Shown: positions 26,286-35,957 of the stretch, one piece after another
Position numbering within the stretch: position 1 is the stretch's first letter
Layout of the letters: every line of letters begins with the position of its first letter
Notes under the pieces: generated by a model
Database searches by the model: none
Told to the model about the DNA's origin: nothing
What the model saw: only the letters and a program-made list of their open reading frames with translations
Assembly (NCBI RefSeq): GCF_900113735.1
Contig: NZ_FOQM01000010.1
Span: 1-64,000 of the forward strand
Direction of reading: 5' to 3'
DNA: 64,000 nt
Source of the DNA: Bradyrhizobium sp. Gha
GTDB lineage: Bacteria > Pseudomonadota > Alphaproteobacteria > Rhizobiales > Xanthobacteraceae
Made by a program: the position numbers and the translations under genes

Positions 26286-26489
26286 ATGCGGCGGCTAGCT
26301 AGCCTGGTTCGATGGTTCTTCGGCCCGCGCATGCGCGGCCCGATCGATGATGATCCCAGTCTTCCTTTTACTCCTGAAGAGTTCAGCAGGCTGGTCCGCA
26401 GTGGCCGGCGCGAGGATATGAAGCTGCTTGCCGAAGGACTGGCCTGCCGCTCGATTCCGCGCCGCATCAAATACCGGGCTACGCACTAA
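26286..26489 (+). CDS. Hypothetical small protein
   Basis: 67 aa: an Arg/Phe-rich start MRRLASLVRWFFGPRMRG then LPFTPEEFSRLVRSGRREDM, which looks like an amphipathic helix-turn-helix-sized domain. The ribosome site (GAGGGA) is moderate. No family recognised; coding status uncertain since a similar-length frame exists on the other strand. Confidence 0.4.
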   Translation: MRRLASLVRWFFGPRMRGPIDDDPSLPFTPEEFSRLVRSGRREDMKLLAEGLACRSIPRRIKYRATH

Positions 26490-26532
26490 GCGGACCCCCG
26501 AAATCATTCCGGCCCGCTGGTTTGGCGCGCGC

Positions 26533-27654
26533 TCATCGCGAGAGTGCGACTGCTTTGAAAGCCCTCACCAGGGGCTTCTCCAGCTTCTCGGTCATCCCGC
26601 AGAGAACATGATAGGCCTCCGCGCGCGGCATCGTCGGCTTGTAATTCCTATGCTCGATCAGCGCGGCGAAGATATCCGAGATCGTGAGGATGCGCACGAT
26701 GTCGTTGATGCTCTCGCCGGCCAGCGCATCGGGATAGCCGCTGCCGTCGAGATATTCGTGGTGGTGCCGGACGGCATCGAGAATCTCCGGCGAGATCCTG
26801 TCGTGTCCCTTCAGAAAATCGTAGCCGGCAACGGGATGCGTCTCGATCAATGCGCGCTCCTCCGGATCGAGGCGGCCGGCCTTGTCGAGGATAGCGAGCG
26901 GAATCTGGGCCTTGCCGATGTCATGGAACATGGCCGCCGCATAGAGGCGCTCCAGATCGGTTCGGCCGACGCCGAGGCTTAAGCCGAAGTCGATGGTGAC
27001 GCCGGTCACCAGCAGGCAGTGCTGGTAGGTTCCCTCGTGATGGCGCCGTACCGTTGTGAGCCACTCCGACAGTCCATGCTGAGTGATGCGATCAGCGATC
27101 TTGCGGCCGGCCTCCTTGGTACCATCGACATCGAGCGGCTGGCCGAGGGTGACGGACGTGAACATCGATGCAATCGCCGTCGCGGCGGTCTCGACGGCGT
27201 TGTCGAGCTGCGTCGATCTGCTCGATGCAGGCGCTGCCGGCCCGGCTGGGTCACCCAGAGCGGCTAGCAGTGTGGTCTTGTTGAGCGGCCCGGGAAGGAC
27301 GAGCGTTGCGCCGAGCGCGTAGGCTTGCGAGATGCAGACGTGGCAGGCATGCTCGACGAGGAAGATGCGCTTCGTCGCCTTTGCCAGTTTCGCCGCCCGC
27401 TTCTTGATGGCCGCGATGTTGTCGACGTCACGCAGTTCCGCGCGGATGACGACCGCGGACGGCACTTGCGACAGCTTGGCTCCCGCGTCGAGCCGTTCGC
27501 CCGCCACGGCGAATCGCGGCCCAAGCGCTGCGCAGATGCCCGATAATTTGTCGGAGGAATCGGCCAGCACGTGCACGAGGGGCCGCGCCGGTTGCGCCGT
27601 CTCGATGCTGTCGTCCCGCTTGATGGGGGCGGGGATGGTTCGCGCGTTCCGCAC
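26533..27654 (-). CDS. HD-GYP domain phosphodiesterase with receiver-like N-terminus
   Basis: 373 aa, GTG start, GAGG upstream. Residues about 28-140 resemble a degenerate response-regulator receiver (VHVLADSS..., IFLVEHACHVC...LPGPLNKTTLLAAL). The C-terminal half is HD-GYP with FHDIGKAQIPLAILDKAGRL, ETHPVAGYDFL, HHHEYLDGSGYPDAL, so the metal-binding H/D residues and the GYP loop are intact. It should hydrolyse cyclic di-GMP. It is the last gene after DUF2336 and PilZ genes (59 bp after PilZ), implying a c-di-GMP control module. Confidence 0.92.
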   Translation of the reverse strand: MRNARTIPAPIKRDDSIETAQPARPLVHVLADSSDKLSGICAALGPRFAVAGERLDAGAKLSQVPSAVVIRAELRDVDNIAAIKKRAAKLAKATKRIFLVEHACHVCISQAYALGATLVLPGPLNKTTLLAALGDPAGPAAPASSRSTQLDNAVETAATAIASMFTSVTLGQPLDVDGTKEAGRKIADRITQHGLSEWLTTVRRHHEGTYQHCLLVTGVTIDFGLSLGVGRTDLERLYAAAMFHDIGKAQIPLAILDKAGRLDPEERALIETHPVAGYDFLKGHDRISPEILDAVRHHHEYLDGSGYPDALAGESINDIVRILTISDIFAALIEHRNYKPTMPRAEAYHVLCGMTEKLEKPLVRAFKAVALSR

Positions 27655-27713
27655 GGAAGACCTCGAAGATGGTGAAGACGAGCTGGCTCGACGATGCCTT
27701 GAGCCGATTTTGC

Positions 27714-28025
27714 CTATTTGCTCTGCGCGGCTGCGTTCGCCGATTTCTTTCTGCGATCCCCGTCGATGAAGTGTACGCCGGCCACGGTGCCGTCGATCCA
27801 GACCAGTTCGCAGCGCCGGTAGGCGAGCCCCGTCGACGACAGCACCATGAAAAATTCCTTGGCTTGCAGCACGTCGAGTGTACCCTCGACCTCGATCTTG
27901 GCGCCTGTTTGCGACACGTCGAGCAGGATGCAGCTGCGTCGCCAGGTGCCGTCCGAACCCATCAAATTGACGGGGTAGCGGTGGTCCATTTTCACGCGAG
28001 CATTCTTGCGGCCACTTAATTTCAT
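27714..28025 (-). CDS. PilZ domain protein
   Basis: 103 aa. The N-terminus MKLSGRKNARVKMDHRYPVN has the basic RxxxR-like patch, and the body shows CILLDVSQTGAKIEV (the D/N-x-S-x-x-G motif of c-di-GMP receptors) and a MVLSSTGLAYRRCELVWIDG beta core. It starts inside the last codons of the DUF2336 gene (4-bp overlap). Likely a cyclic-di-GMP effector reading the level set by the adjacent HD-GYP enzyme. Confidence 0.9.
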   Translation of the reverse strand: MKLSGRKNARVKMDHRYPVNLMGSDGTWRRSCILLDVSQTGAKIEVEGTLDVLQAKEFFMVLSSTGLAYRRCELVWIDGTVAGVHFIDGDRRKKSANAAAQSK

Positions 28026-29128
28026 CGTCTATTCCCCATTCTCGCGCAGCGATGTCCCGGATCGCTTTTGCTGGTGGTGGTTACGATTTCTCCCCAGCGC
28101 ACCGTCCACTGGCTGGTCGACAACAGAAGCGTTTCGAAGATGTGCTGCGCGCGTTCGCGCTGGGCGAATGAGAGCCGCGCGCCGCTGCGGTTGCTCAGGA
28201 TCGCAAGCGTGGTCGCCCAGTTCAGGCGCGAGGCGCGGCAGGCCATGACCAGTCCCTCGCAATCCTCGTCAATCATGACATGCTCAACGATCTCGATCGG
28301 TGCCCCTGAGAGCACCGACAAGGCGGTGAACAGATTGGCGGTCTCGCCGCGGATTGCGAAACGGTTGACCGTAGAATCGTTGAGCTTGCCGAGGCGGTTG
28401 AGCGCGACGATCTCGGGTCTTGCGCGCGCATACTCGTCCGGGCCGGGCAGCTTCTGAAGGGCGGGCGCGGCGCCCTGCGCAGAGCGGACGGACGATGCGG
28501 TGGGCCTGGCCGGCGCCGTCTTGCCTGGCGGGGAGCCGAGTAGCCTGCGCACGACCGGATCGGGTGTACCGGGGCGGAGCACCAGCGCTTTCGCAATCCC
28601 GCCGTCACGGTCGGACCGGGCGATCAGTGCGGCATAGGCCGCATCGGAGAATTTTGTTCCGGGGTTCTCGATCAGCGCAAGGCAGATCGGGGCGCCGCGC
28701 TTGATCAGCACCAAGGTCACGTCAGGCTCGATACAGTCGCGGGCTGCGATCGCGCGCTGCTGCCGCTCGCCGCAGGAGGCCGCGATCGCCGCCAGATCGG
28801 TCGTGGCGAGTACCTGCGATTTGAGCAGGACGGGACACGCCACGTCCGGGTTGTCGTGCATGGCAAGACGTCGCAACGTTTCGGGTGGGGCCACTGCAAG
28901 CGCGGCAAGCGCCGCACTGAGCTGGACCAGCGCGTCGGTCGCGACTCGCTCGATCAGGCGCAGCAAGACGCCGTCCGCCACAGCCGCGAGCAATTCCTGC
29001 GGCCGGTCCGGGGCCGCGATGAGGAGGTTGATGATGCCGGCGAGAATGCGCGCGCATCGCTCCGGCGGGCACGCTGCGACCGCGTCTTCCAATTCGACAA
29101 GAATACCGGCAGGCGAATTTGCCAACAT
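28022..29128 (-). CDS. DUF2336 family protein
   Basis: 368 aa, almost all helical, built of HEAT-like repeats rich in Leu/Ala/Arg: ILVELEDAVAACPPERCARI, RLAMHDNPDVACPVLLKSQV, ARDCIEPDVTLVLIKRGAPI, AALIARSDRDGGIAKALVLR. DUF2336 is an alphaproteobacterial family without assigned function, often near signalling or cell-cycle genes. First gene of a DUF2336-PilZ-HD-GYP operon, so a scaffold or regulator in c-di-GMP signalling is a fair inference. No signal peptide. Confidence 0.85.
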   Translation of the reverse strand: MLANSPAGILVELEDAVAACPPERCARILAGIINLLIAAPDRPQELLAAVADGVLLRLIERVATDALVQLSAALAALAVAPPETLRRLAMHDNPDVACPVLLKSQVLATTDLAAIAASCGERQQRAIAARDCIEPDVTLVLIKRGAPICLALIENPGTKFSDAAYAALIARSDRDGGIAKALVLRPGTPDPVVRRLLGSPPGKTAPARPTASSVRSAQGAAPALQKLPGPDEYARARPEIVALNRLGKLNDSTVNRFAIRGETANLFTALSVLSGAPIEIVEHVMIDEDCEGLVMACRASRLNWATTLAILSNRSGARLSFAQRERAQHIFETLLLSTSQWTVRWGEIVTTTSKSDPGHRCARMGNRR

Positions 29129-29427
29129 GGCAGGGCCTGAACTGAAATAAAATTCGACGATCCAATACCCGTCATTGCGCCCGACAGACGTTAATTTGGA
29201 ATTTCCACATCGCGCTGCCGGGGTATCACTGCACCCTTTGCCTCAGTGGAAACGCTATCGAAATTCGGCAGGGCACCAACGTTCGCTTGTTCTTTCGATT
29301 GAGCACTCGCCAACTGGTGAGCGGGCGAGGACGATTCTTTCGGTCCTGGCGGGGTATTCGAAGGAGAAAAACAGTCCGGTGTTGTGCCGGATGCGCGTCG
29401 CTTGGCGGCGCTGCTTTTCATTTTGTC

Positions 29428-30375
29428 ATGACAAATATTGATGATGCGCCTGGCTTGGCGCCAAAGATATTTCGCTTTTCGGACGTCGATGAATTTCGAA
29501 ATGGAATCCGTGGTCTGAACTACGAGTTCACGCCGTTCGTGCGAAGGATTTCCGCCGAGCAAATCATCCTGCGTCTGCCCGGCTGCGACGTGAACGTCAC
29601 CCGCGCCTTTCCGCGCGCGGTCGATGCACAGCTGGTCGCTGATTGCACCGCGGTCGGATTCGCGATGGACGATCTCGACGTGCCAATTCGCTTCAACGGT
29701 GCGCAGCGAGATCGCTCCGTCATCGTCATGGGTGGTAGCGGTGCGGCCTACAACACCATCGAGGAGGTGCAACGGCAGATTGCATCGATCGTGTTCCGGC
29801 CCGAGGTGAAGGACCGCGGCTGGCCGGAAACAAGGTCGAGCTTCCAACTGTTCGAGACCAGCACCGTGGCCCTGCATCGGTTGCGGCGAACCGTGACGGC
29901 GGTCCTGGCGGCGGCATCCGAGCCGACCGCCCCCGCGGAAGTGTCGCTGAAGGCGACGGCCATGCGGGAATCCGTGATCGGCGCGGTGGACGCGGCGATC
30001 GCCGACATCGTTCCGGTGCGCTGGACGCAGTGGCCCAATGACGAGCGGAATTTCAGGATTTTCCAGGAGATCCGCGCGTTGCTGTCCGACGACCTGGCTC
30101 AACCCATCTACAGCGAGGAGGTCGCGCGCAAGCTCGGGCTGTCGGTTCGCACCATGCATAACGTGGTCCAGCGCTATCGTGGCATGAGCCTGCACCGCTA
30201 TTTGCGCCTGCGCCGCCTGTGGTTGGTGCGTCAGCGGCTGCTCGCCGGCGCCGAGAGCGTGAAGGCCGTGGCACTGGCATACGGCTTCTGGCATCTGTCC
30301 GATTTCTCGCGAAGTTACCGCGACCAGTTCGGCGAGACGCCGTCGCAGACGCTTGAATTCGGGCGAAAACGATAG
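29428..30375 (+). CDS. AraC-family transcriptional regulator
   Basis: About 315 aa from ATG 29428. The N-terminal half is an AraC-binding-like domain (FRFSDVDEFRNGIRGLNYEF). The C-terminal half has both HTHs: the first around IYSEEVARKLGLSVRTMHNV, the second at VKAVALAYGFWHLSDFSRSY, ending in FGETPSQTLEFG. Residues RYRGMSLHRYLRLRRLWLVR match the linker helix. The frame is open to 29287, but the sequence before 29428 has no family likeness. It may govern the flavin reductase 50 bp downstream. It diverges from the DUF2336 operon. It is not close to the duplicated AraC pair at 57-61 kb. Confidence 0.88.
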   Translation: MTNIDDAPGLAPKIFRFSDVDEFRNGIRGLNYEFTPFVRRISAEQIILRLPGCDVNVTRAFPRAVDAQLVADCTAVGFAMDDLDVPIRFNGAQRDRSVIVMGGSGAAYNTIEEVQRQIASIVFRPEVKDRGWPETRSSFQLFETSTVALHRLRRTVTAVLAAASEPTAPAEVSLKATAMRESVIGAVDAAIADIVPVRWTQWPNDERNFRIFQEIRALLSDDLAQPIYSEEVARKLGLSVRTMHNVVQRYRGMSLHRYLRLRRLWLVRQRLLAGAESVKAVALAYGFWHLSDFSRSYRDQFGETPSQTLEFGRKR

Positions 30376-30425
30376 CGCGGCAAATCGTGGGGACCTGCCC
30401 GGCCATTTCGTGCTAGCCTGCCGCC

Positions 30426-31016
30426 ATGAGCAACCGCATTCTCGTCCTCTACGGGTCCTACCGTTCCGACCGCATGGGCATCCGCCTTGCGAATTTCGTC
30501 ATCGATCGCCTGCGCCAGCGTGGCGAGGAGGTCGAGTTCATCGACGCCAAGGCGATCGGCCTGCCGATGCTCGACCGCATGTACAAGGAATATCCCAAGG
30601 GGGCGGCGCCCGAGGCGCTGGAGAAGCTGGCGGGGCAGATCCGCGGCGCTGACGGCTTCGTCTTCGTCACAGGTGAATATAATTGGGGCATCCAGCCCGG
30701 CCTGAAGAACCTCACCGACCATTTTCTCGAAGAGTGGTTCTGGCGACCGGCAGCGATCGTGAGCTATTCCGCCGGGCGCCTGTCGGGCGCGCGCGCCTCG
30801 ACGGCCTGGCACGGCATCCTGTCGGAGATGGGCATGGTGGTCGTCTCGAGCACCATCGGCGTGGGGCCAATCGCGCAAACGCTGTCCGCCGAGAGCGAGC
30901 CGATTGGCGAGGGCGGCAAGGCGCTGGAGCGCTCGTTCCCGCGCTTTGCCGACGATCTCACCTGGTGGATCGAAGCGGCGAAAGCGCAGCGCGCGCGCAA
31001 GGCGCCGCCGTATTAA
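30426..31016 (+). CDS. NADPH-dependent FMN reductase family protein
   Basis: 196 aa. The flavodoxin-like start ILVLYGSYRSDRMGIRLANF binds the FMN phosphate, and DGFVFVTGEYNWGIQPGLKN is the second flavin-binding loop with the family GEYN motif. It reduces FMN, quinones or azo compounds using NAD(P)H. Follows the AraC gene by 50 bp. Cytoplasmic. Confidence 0.9.
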   Translation: MSNRILVLYGSYRSDRMGIRLANFVIDRLRQRGEEVEFIDAKAIGLPMLDRMYKEYPKGAAPEALEKLAGQIRGADGFVFVTGEYNWGIQPGLKNLTDHFLEEWFWRPAAIVSYSAGRLSGARASTAWHGILSEMGMVVVSSTIGVGPIAQTLSAESEPIGEGGKALERSFPRFADDLTWWIEAAKAQRARKAPPY

Positions 31017-31077
31017 GGCGCCTCGCTGTCCTGGGCGCTGTTGCCGTGATCGATCTGCTGGGTTAACCGTCAGCGCC

Positions 31078-32091
31078 ATGGAAGCAGGTCGGAATCCAGC
31101 GTTTCTGCCGCGGCTTGAGGCCATACGTGGGTATGCGGCTATCTCGGTGCTCGCGTTCCACGCCTGCATGCAATCCTGGGATATGATCGCCACCGGAATG
31201 GCGCCGGTCGTCGTCTTCTTCGTGCTGAGCGGCTTCCTGCTCGCGCGATCGCTGGATCGCGATCCTGATCCGGTCACTTTCGTGCGTCACCGGCTATTCA
31301 GGCTGCTGCCGGCTGCAATCGCAACCGTGCTGTCGCTGACATTGGCCTATCAGAGTCTGGGTTTCTATACGGGCTTCCAGCCTTCTTTCGACCCGCTCAA
31401 CGTCATCCTCAACGCGCTTCTCATCAAGAGCGACATCAACGGCGTGATGTGGTCCCTCACGGTGGAGTGTGTCGCGGTTCCGTTGATCCTCATATCCCAC
31501 GCCGTGCTGAGGCGGCATGGAGCGACGCCGGTGTGGATCCTCGTCGGCATTCTCGTCGCAATCTCGTCCTGGGGCCCCTATGTCCACCTGCTGGGCGGAT
31601 TCACCAATCTTGCGCCGCTCTATGCCTTCGTCGTCGGCCTGCTCCTGCAAGCGGGCGGGGCCACGCTGAGCAGGGCATCGCACTCGTCTCGGGCAACGCT
31701 TGTCGCCACCGCTGCGCTCATCGTGATGGTGATCGTCGCGGTTCGCAAGCAGACCGCAGTTACGATCGCATTCGAAACGCTGTGCGCATCCGTGCTGGTT
31801 TGTCTTGCGGCCTTCGGCCCCCGCAAGCTCGGCGTGCTGCGGCCCTTCGATGTCGATATCGCCCGGTTCTACGGGCAAATATCATACAGCTTCTATCTTT
31901 TGCACGTCATCGGACTTGGGATCGTGGGCCGTCTGCTGCCGTCCGAGCAGCTGCCATTCTTCCGCGCTGCGTCGCTGTTCCTGGGCGCGCTGTTGATCAC
32001 GACACCCGCGGCCTGGCTGATGTGGCGCCTGGTCGAAATGCCCTTCATCAACCTGGGACGTAAACGCACGATGGCAAGGGCCGCCGCCTGA
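31078..32091 (+). CDS. Acyltransferase 3 family membrane protein
   Basis: 337 aa from ATG 31078. The start PRLEAIRGYAAISVLAFHAC has the catalytic R-G-x-A..V...H motif; VVVFFVLSGFLLARSLDRDP and the VRHRLFRLLPAAIATVL loop follow. About ten hydrophobic helices; it ends PAAWLMWRLVEMPFINLGRK. Transfers an acyl group to an envelope glycan; acceptor unknown. The frame is open upstream into the FMN reductase gene, but the family N-terminus sets the start. It converges on the chemoreceptor gene. Confidence 0.9.
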   Translation: MEAGRNPAFLPRLEAIRGYAAISVLAFHACMQSWDMIATGMAPVVVFFVLSGFLLARSLDRDPDPVTFVRHRLFRLLPAAIATVLSLTLAYQSLGFYTGFQPSFDPLNVILNALLIKSDINGVMWSLTVECVAVPLILISHAVLRRHGATPVWILVGILVAISSWGPYVHLLGGFTNLAPLYAFVVGLLLQAGGATLSRASHSSRATLVATAALIVMVIVAVRKQTAVTIAFETLCASVLVCLAAFGPRKLGVLRPFDVDIARFYGQISYSFYLLHVIGLGIVGRLLPSEQLPFFRAASLFLGALLITTPAAWLMWRLVEMPFINLGRKRTMARAAA

Positions 32092-32108
32092 GATGACGCC
32101 GGCTCTTC

Positions 32109-34190
32109 TTACGCAGCCCTGACCTCGCCGAGGAAGCGGTCGAACTGGCCGGCGAGGTCGCGTGACTGCGTCGAGAGCTGCTCGGCGGCGCCGAGCACCT
32201 CTTGCGCCGCTGCACCGGTGTCGTCGGCAGCGCGCTGCACGCCTGAAATGTTGGCGTTGACTTCCTGCGTGCCGCGGGCGGCTTCCTGGACGCTGCGCGC
32301 GATCTCCTTGGTCGCCGAGCCCTGTTCCTCGATCGCGGCGGCAATTGCGGTGCCGATCTGGTCGATCTCGGCGATGACGTCGGCGACGTTGCGGATGGCA
32401 GTCACGGTCTCGTCGCTCGCGGCCTGGATCGCCGAAATCTGCTCGGAGATCTCGGTGGTGGCCTTGGCGGTCTGGCCGGCCAGCGATTTCACTTCGGAGG
32501 CGACCACGGCAAAGCCGCGGCCGGCGTCGCCGGCACGGGCGGCTTCGATGGTGGCGTTGAGCGCCAGCAGATTGGTCTGCTCGGCAATGCTCTGGATCAG
32601 CGTGACGACGTCGCCGATCCTCTGCGCGCCATCGGCGAGGGCGCGCGCGGTGTCGCCGGTGCGGCGGGCGTTGTCGACGGCGCGGGCCGCGATCTCGGTC
32701 GATTGCGCGACCTGGCGGCCGATCTCGGCGATGGAGGAGGTCAGCTCTTCGGTCGCGCTCGCGACCGTCTGCACGTTGGTCGAGGTCTGCTCGGAGGCGG
32801 CGGCCACGACCGCGGCCTGGCTGTTGGTCTGGGCTGCCGTCGAGGTCATCGACTGCGCGGTGCTCTCCATGGTCGAGGACGCCTGCGACAGGCCGCCGAC
32901 GAGCTCGGTGACCTTGGTCTCGAAGGCGCGGGTCAATTCGTCGAGCGCCTGGGCGCGGCGCATCTTGCCGTCGTTCTCGGCCTGCTTTTCGGCTGCGAGC
33001 CGCTCGGCTCGGATCATACCGTCCTTGAAGACCTGGACGGCTGCCGCCATCGCCCCGATCTCGTCGGAGCGCTCGGCGCCGGGGATCTCTTCGGTGACGT
33101 CGCCGTCGGCAAGTCGTGACATCCGCGTCGTCAGGCTGACGATCGGGGCGCAGACACGGCGGCGGACCACGACGATCAGGCCGGCGCTGGCGATCAGCAC
33201 GGCGAGCAGGCCGACCAGTGCGATCGCGAAGCTGGTGCGCGCGGCGGCGGACGCGCCGGCGAGGATCTGCTCGGCATTGTCGTAGAAGGCGTCGCGGACG
33301 CCGATGATCGCGCCGAGACCAACTTGCGATGCCGCGTAGTAGGTCGCGACGTCGTGTTCGTATTTGCCGCTCGCCGCACCGTCCTTGACGAGCTTCTGCT
33401 CGCGGCCGAAAGCCTCGACATAGTCCGAGTTCATCGTCTCGAGCGCGGAGGCGACATTGGTGGGCGTCGCTGGATTGCCGCGCAGCTCCTGCAGCGACAT
33501 CACGATCTGGTCGTTGCGCCCCTGTGAACGCGCGATGTCGAGCTTCTCGACCTCGGTCGCCACCTTCTTCGAACCGACGAGGTTCTTGTGCAGGCTGGCG
33601 TTGAGGCCGCCGATGTCGCGCAGCGTCATGGCGATATTGGCGTAGCTGGCCTGCCGGTAGGCGTCGCCGTTCAGGATTGCCATGCGGCGGACCTGCTCGT
33701 CGAGCAGCGCGGTGACGCCGCTATTGAGCACGGCGTTGTCGGCGACGATCTTCTTGGCCGCGTCCTTGCGGGCATCGGCCGGTCCAGCGATCGCCTTGTC
33801 CACGGCCTCACGCAGCGCGGTGAACTTCGCATTCAGCGCATCGATCTTGCTGCCGGTGGCGGTGCCGTCGTCGAACGGGCCGGGCAGCTCCTTGCGCAGC
33901 ACGTTCATCCTGTCGCGCGCACCGTCGGTCTGCTTGCGCAGCTTGTCATGCTCGGCAAGCAGTGCGGGGTCGATGGTCGCCGGCCCGTAGAGGATGTTGG
34001 TGGCGAAGCCCCGCTCGGGGTTGAGATAGCGCGGGATGTCGCTGACGGCGCGGACGATCGCGAGCCGGCCCTGCGCCTCGGTGATCCTTTCCATCGTCTG
34101 GTATTTCGTCACGGCAACATAGACCGCGAGGCCGCCGCCAACGGTCGAGAGCGAGACGATGGCGGTGGTCAGCAGCGTACCGATTTTCAT
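32109..34190 (-). CDS. Methyl-accepting chemotaxis protein
   Basis: 693 aa from ATG 34190. TM1 is about residues 5-27 ([20 protein letters not shown]). A long periplasmic helical sensor domain of about 300 residues follows, then TM2 ([20 protein letters not shown]), HAMP ([20 protein letters not shown]) and the signalling domain with the hairpin tip [15 protein letters not shown] segment, seen as [20 protein letters not shown]. It probably detects a small ligand in the periplasm and signals to CheA. The 147-bp in-frame extension upstream is not supported. No che genes are adjacent. Confidence 0.93.
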   Translation of the reverse strand: MKIGTLLTTAIVSLSTVGGGLAVYVAVTKYQTMERITEAQGRLAIVRAVSDIPRYLNPERGFATNILYGPATIDPALLAEHDKLRKQTDGARDRMNVLRKELPGPFDDGTATGSKIDALNAKFTALREAVDKAIAGPADARKDAAKKIVADNAVLNSGVTALLDEQVRRMAILNGDAYRQASYANIAMTLRDIGGLNASLHKNLVGSKKVATEVEKLDIARSQGRNDQIVMSLQELRGNPATPTNVASALETMNSDYVEAFGREQKLVKDGAASGKYEHDVATYYAASQVGLGAIIGVRDAFYDNAEQILAGASAAARTSFAIALVGLLAVLIASAGLIVVVRRRVCAPIVSLTTRMSRLADGDVTEEIPGAERSDEIGAMAAAVQVFKDGMIRAERLAAEKQAENDGKMRRAQALDELTRAFETKVTELVGGLSQASSTMESTAQSMTSTAAQTNSQAAVVAAASEQTSTNVQTVASATEELTSSIAEIGRQVAQSTEIAARAVDNARRTGDTARALADGAQRIGDVVTLIQSIAEQTNLLALNATIEAARAGDAGRGFAVVASEVKSLAGQTAKATTEISEQISAIQAASDETVTAIRNVADVIAEIDQIGTAIAAAIEEQGSATKEIARSVQEAARGTQEVNANISGVQRAADDTGAAAQEVLGAAEQLSTQSRDLAGQFDRFLGEVRAA

Positions 34191-34293
34191 GATCTGTCCG
34201 GCAATGGGCGCAGGTGGAGAAAGAAATTCTCCAAAAAATAAGGGCGGCATATTAATCGCCGGTTTACGCTGCCCGCCCGGATGGCGGACGCAG

Positions 34294-34730
34294 CTAGGCT
34301 TTTCGCTCGAGCCTATCCAGAATCCCCAGCGTTGCATCGTCGCGCTGGCCGGCGAAATATTTGGCGAGCGCCTCGTCGAAAATGGGCTCGTCGGACACCG
34401 CGCCGAACAGCGTCATCGACGAACGGAATTTGGCATCGTCGGGCGCGCCGAGGATTGCGTTGATTGTTCGTCCCTCGACCGCGAGGACGAGGCGCGTGCA
34501 GTCGACGAGACGCGGGCCGAGCAGGGGATGGGCAAGGTAGGATTCGGCTTCCGCGCGCGAGCCGATAGCGTAGCGTTGGGACATGGCGCTGAATCCGAGG
34601 CCAGCGATCTGGGGAAGATGAACCACATCCAGTGGCTTTGCTTCCGGCCCTGGCCCAGCTCCCCCTGCACGGCACGAAAAATCGGGTCTTGTGCCCTGAC
34701 AAAGCGCTCTAGATCGAAGGAATCGGTCAC
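34294..34730 (-). pseudogene. DUF1810 family protein, single-base frameshift
   Basis: The GTG start at 34730 has GGAGG ahead of it. The first frame reads TDSFDLERFVRAQDPIFRAV, GRKQSHWMWFIFP, then shifts. The second frame resumes exactly at QIAGLGFSAMSQRYAIGSRA and continues to the family C-terminus ([40 protein letters not shown]). Joined, they give about 145 aa of a full DUF1810 protein. The break is in a run of four G (plus strand 34611-34614) where one base is missing. Either a real frameshift or a sequencing error. Confidence 0.85.
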
Positions 34731-34850
34731 GGGATACCTCCAGAGAGTTTGCCGGCCGCGATTATGCCTAACTTTTGGCTCCCAATGTGGTAGCTGGTAT
34801 AGAATCTCCGGGTGGGGGTTGGGTCCCCCGGGGGTCGATTTGGGGATCTG

Positions 34851-35876
34851 ATGGTTTCCGACCGCGCAAGCGCCGAGAGGCTGTTGTCGCGCCGCCGTGT
34901 TGGGCGCGCCGAGACAATATTGCTGTCGATGGGTGCCATCGCGCTGGCGCTCGGCGCCGCCGCGTGGGTCGCGGACATTGGCGATTCCACCCCGCTGGTC
35001 ACAGCTGCATTGCCGCCGGCCATTTCCCCGTCGTTCGACGATCGTTTCGCGTCGCTGTCCGCCAACCCGCCCGCGCGCGAGCTCGGGCTGCGGACGATGG
35101 AGCGCTCCGCCCTGAATGCGGTCCAGCTCAAGCTGCGCGATGCCAAGGCGATGCTCGCCCAGAAGCTTCAGGGCGACGACTGGCGTTCGATACTGGCCGA
35201 GAACGACCAGCAGCCTGCGACCGAAGAACCGACCAGGCCCTCGCAACGCGCCGACGCCGTCCCGATGCCGCGCTCGCGGCCCGTGCAGGCGGACTTCTCC
35301 GCCCAGATCGCCTCGAGCCAGGCCTATGCCGACACCAATCCCAAGGTCGATAACCGCAACTTCTTCGAAAAATTCACCGACAAGATCAGGCTGGCTTCGC
35401 TGACGCCAGATAGCGGCCTGTTCGGCAAGGCGCCGGATCTTGCCGCGCTCGGCTACGATTCGCGGACGGCGGTCTATGACATCAAGGCCAAGGCGCTCTA
35501 TTTGCCGAGCGGCGTCACGATCGAGGCCCATTCGGGCATGGGCGCGCTGATGGACGATCCCGATCATGTCGACCAGCGCATGGTCGGTGCCACTCCGCCG
35601 GCGACCTACGATCTCAAGCCGCGCGAAAAACTGTTCCACGGCGTTCGGGCGCTCCGGATGACACCGACTGACGGTACCAGCGCGCTCGGTCGCGTCGGCC
35701 TGCTCACCCACACCTACATGCTCGGGCCGCGTGGCGATTCCAACGGCTGCGTCTCGATCAAGGACTATGATCGCTTCCTCAAGGCTTACGACAATGGCGA
35801 GTTCAATCGTCTGGTCGTGGTGCCGAGCCTGAGCGGATCGAAGACCGCTTCGCAGCGCGCCAGCACCGATTCCTGA
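34851..35876 (+). CDS. DUF2778 protein, predicted L,D-transpeptidase-fold, membrane anchored
   Basis: 341 aa. One N-terminal membrane helix (ETILLSMGAIALALGAAAWV) is followed by a long linker. The C-terminal DUF2778 domain starts AVYDIKAKALYLPSGVTIEA and has the catalytic HTYMLGPRGDSNGCVSIKDY with the Cys of the S/N-G-C-V motif. DUF2778 includes the Tlde1 L,D-transpeptidase/carboxypeptidase effectors of type VI secretion; Bradyrhizobium has many anchored members without T6SS genes, so a cell-wall role is likelier. GTG 34812 is an alternative start. Confidence 0.85.
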   Translation: MVSDRASAERLLSRRRVGRAETILLSMGAIALALGAAAWVADIGDSTPLVTAALPPAISPSFDDRFASLSANPPARELGLRTMERSALNAVQLKLRDAKAMLAQKLQGDDWRSILAENDQQPATEEPTRPSQRADAVPMPRSRPVQADFSAQIASSQAYADTNPKVDNRNFFEKFTDKIRLASLTPDSGLFGKAPDLAALGYDSRTAVYDIKAKALYLPSGVTIEAHSGMGALMDDPDHVDQRMVGATPPATYDLKPREKLFHGVRALRMTPTDGTSALGRVGLLTHTYMLGPRGDSNGCVSIKDYDRFLKAYDNGEFNRLVVVPSLSGSKTASQRASTDS

Positions 35877-35957
35877 TAGTCGATGTCTGACCCCTAGCCT
35901 GCTGCGGCGGGGCTGCCGTTTTCCCTTCGTTAAGCCGTTGTCCTTCAGAAGCAGCCC

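Noticed and set aside
34413..35711. 432-aa minus-strand frame covering the DUF2778 gene
   Set aside because: Only its last ~90 codons are real (N-terminal part of the frameshifted DUF1810 gene); the rest is antisense to DUF2778.
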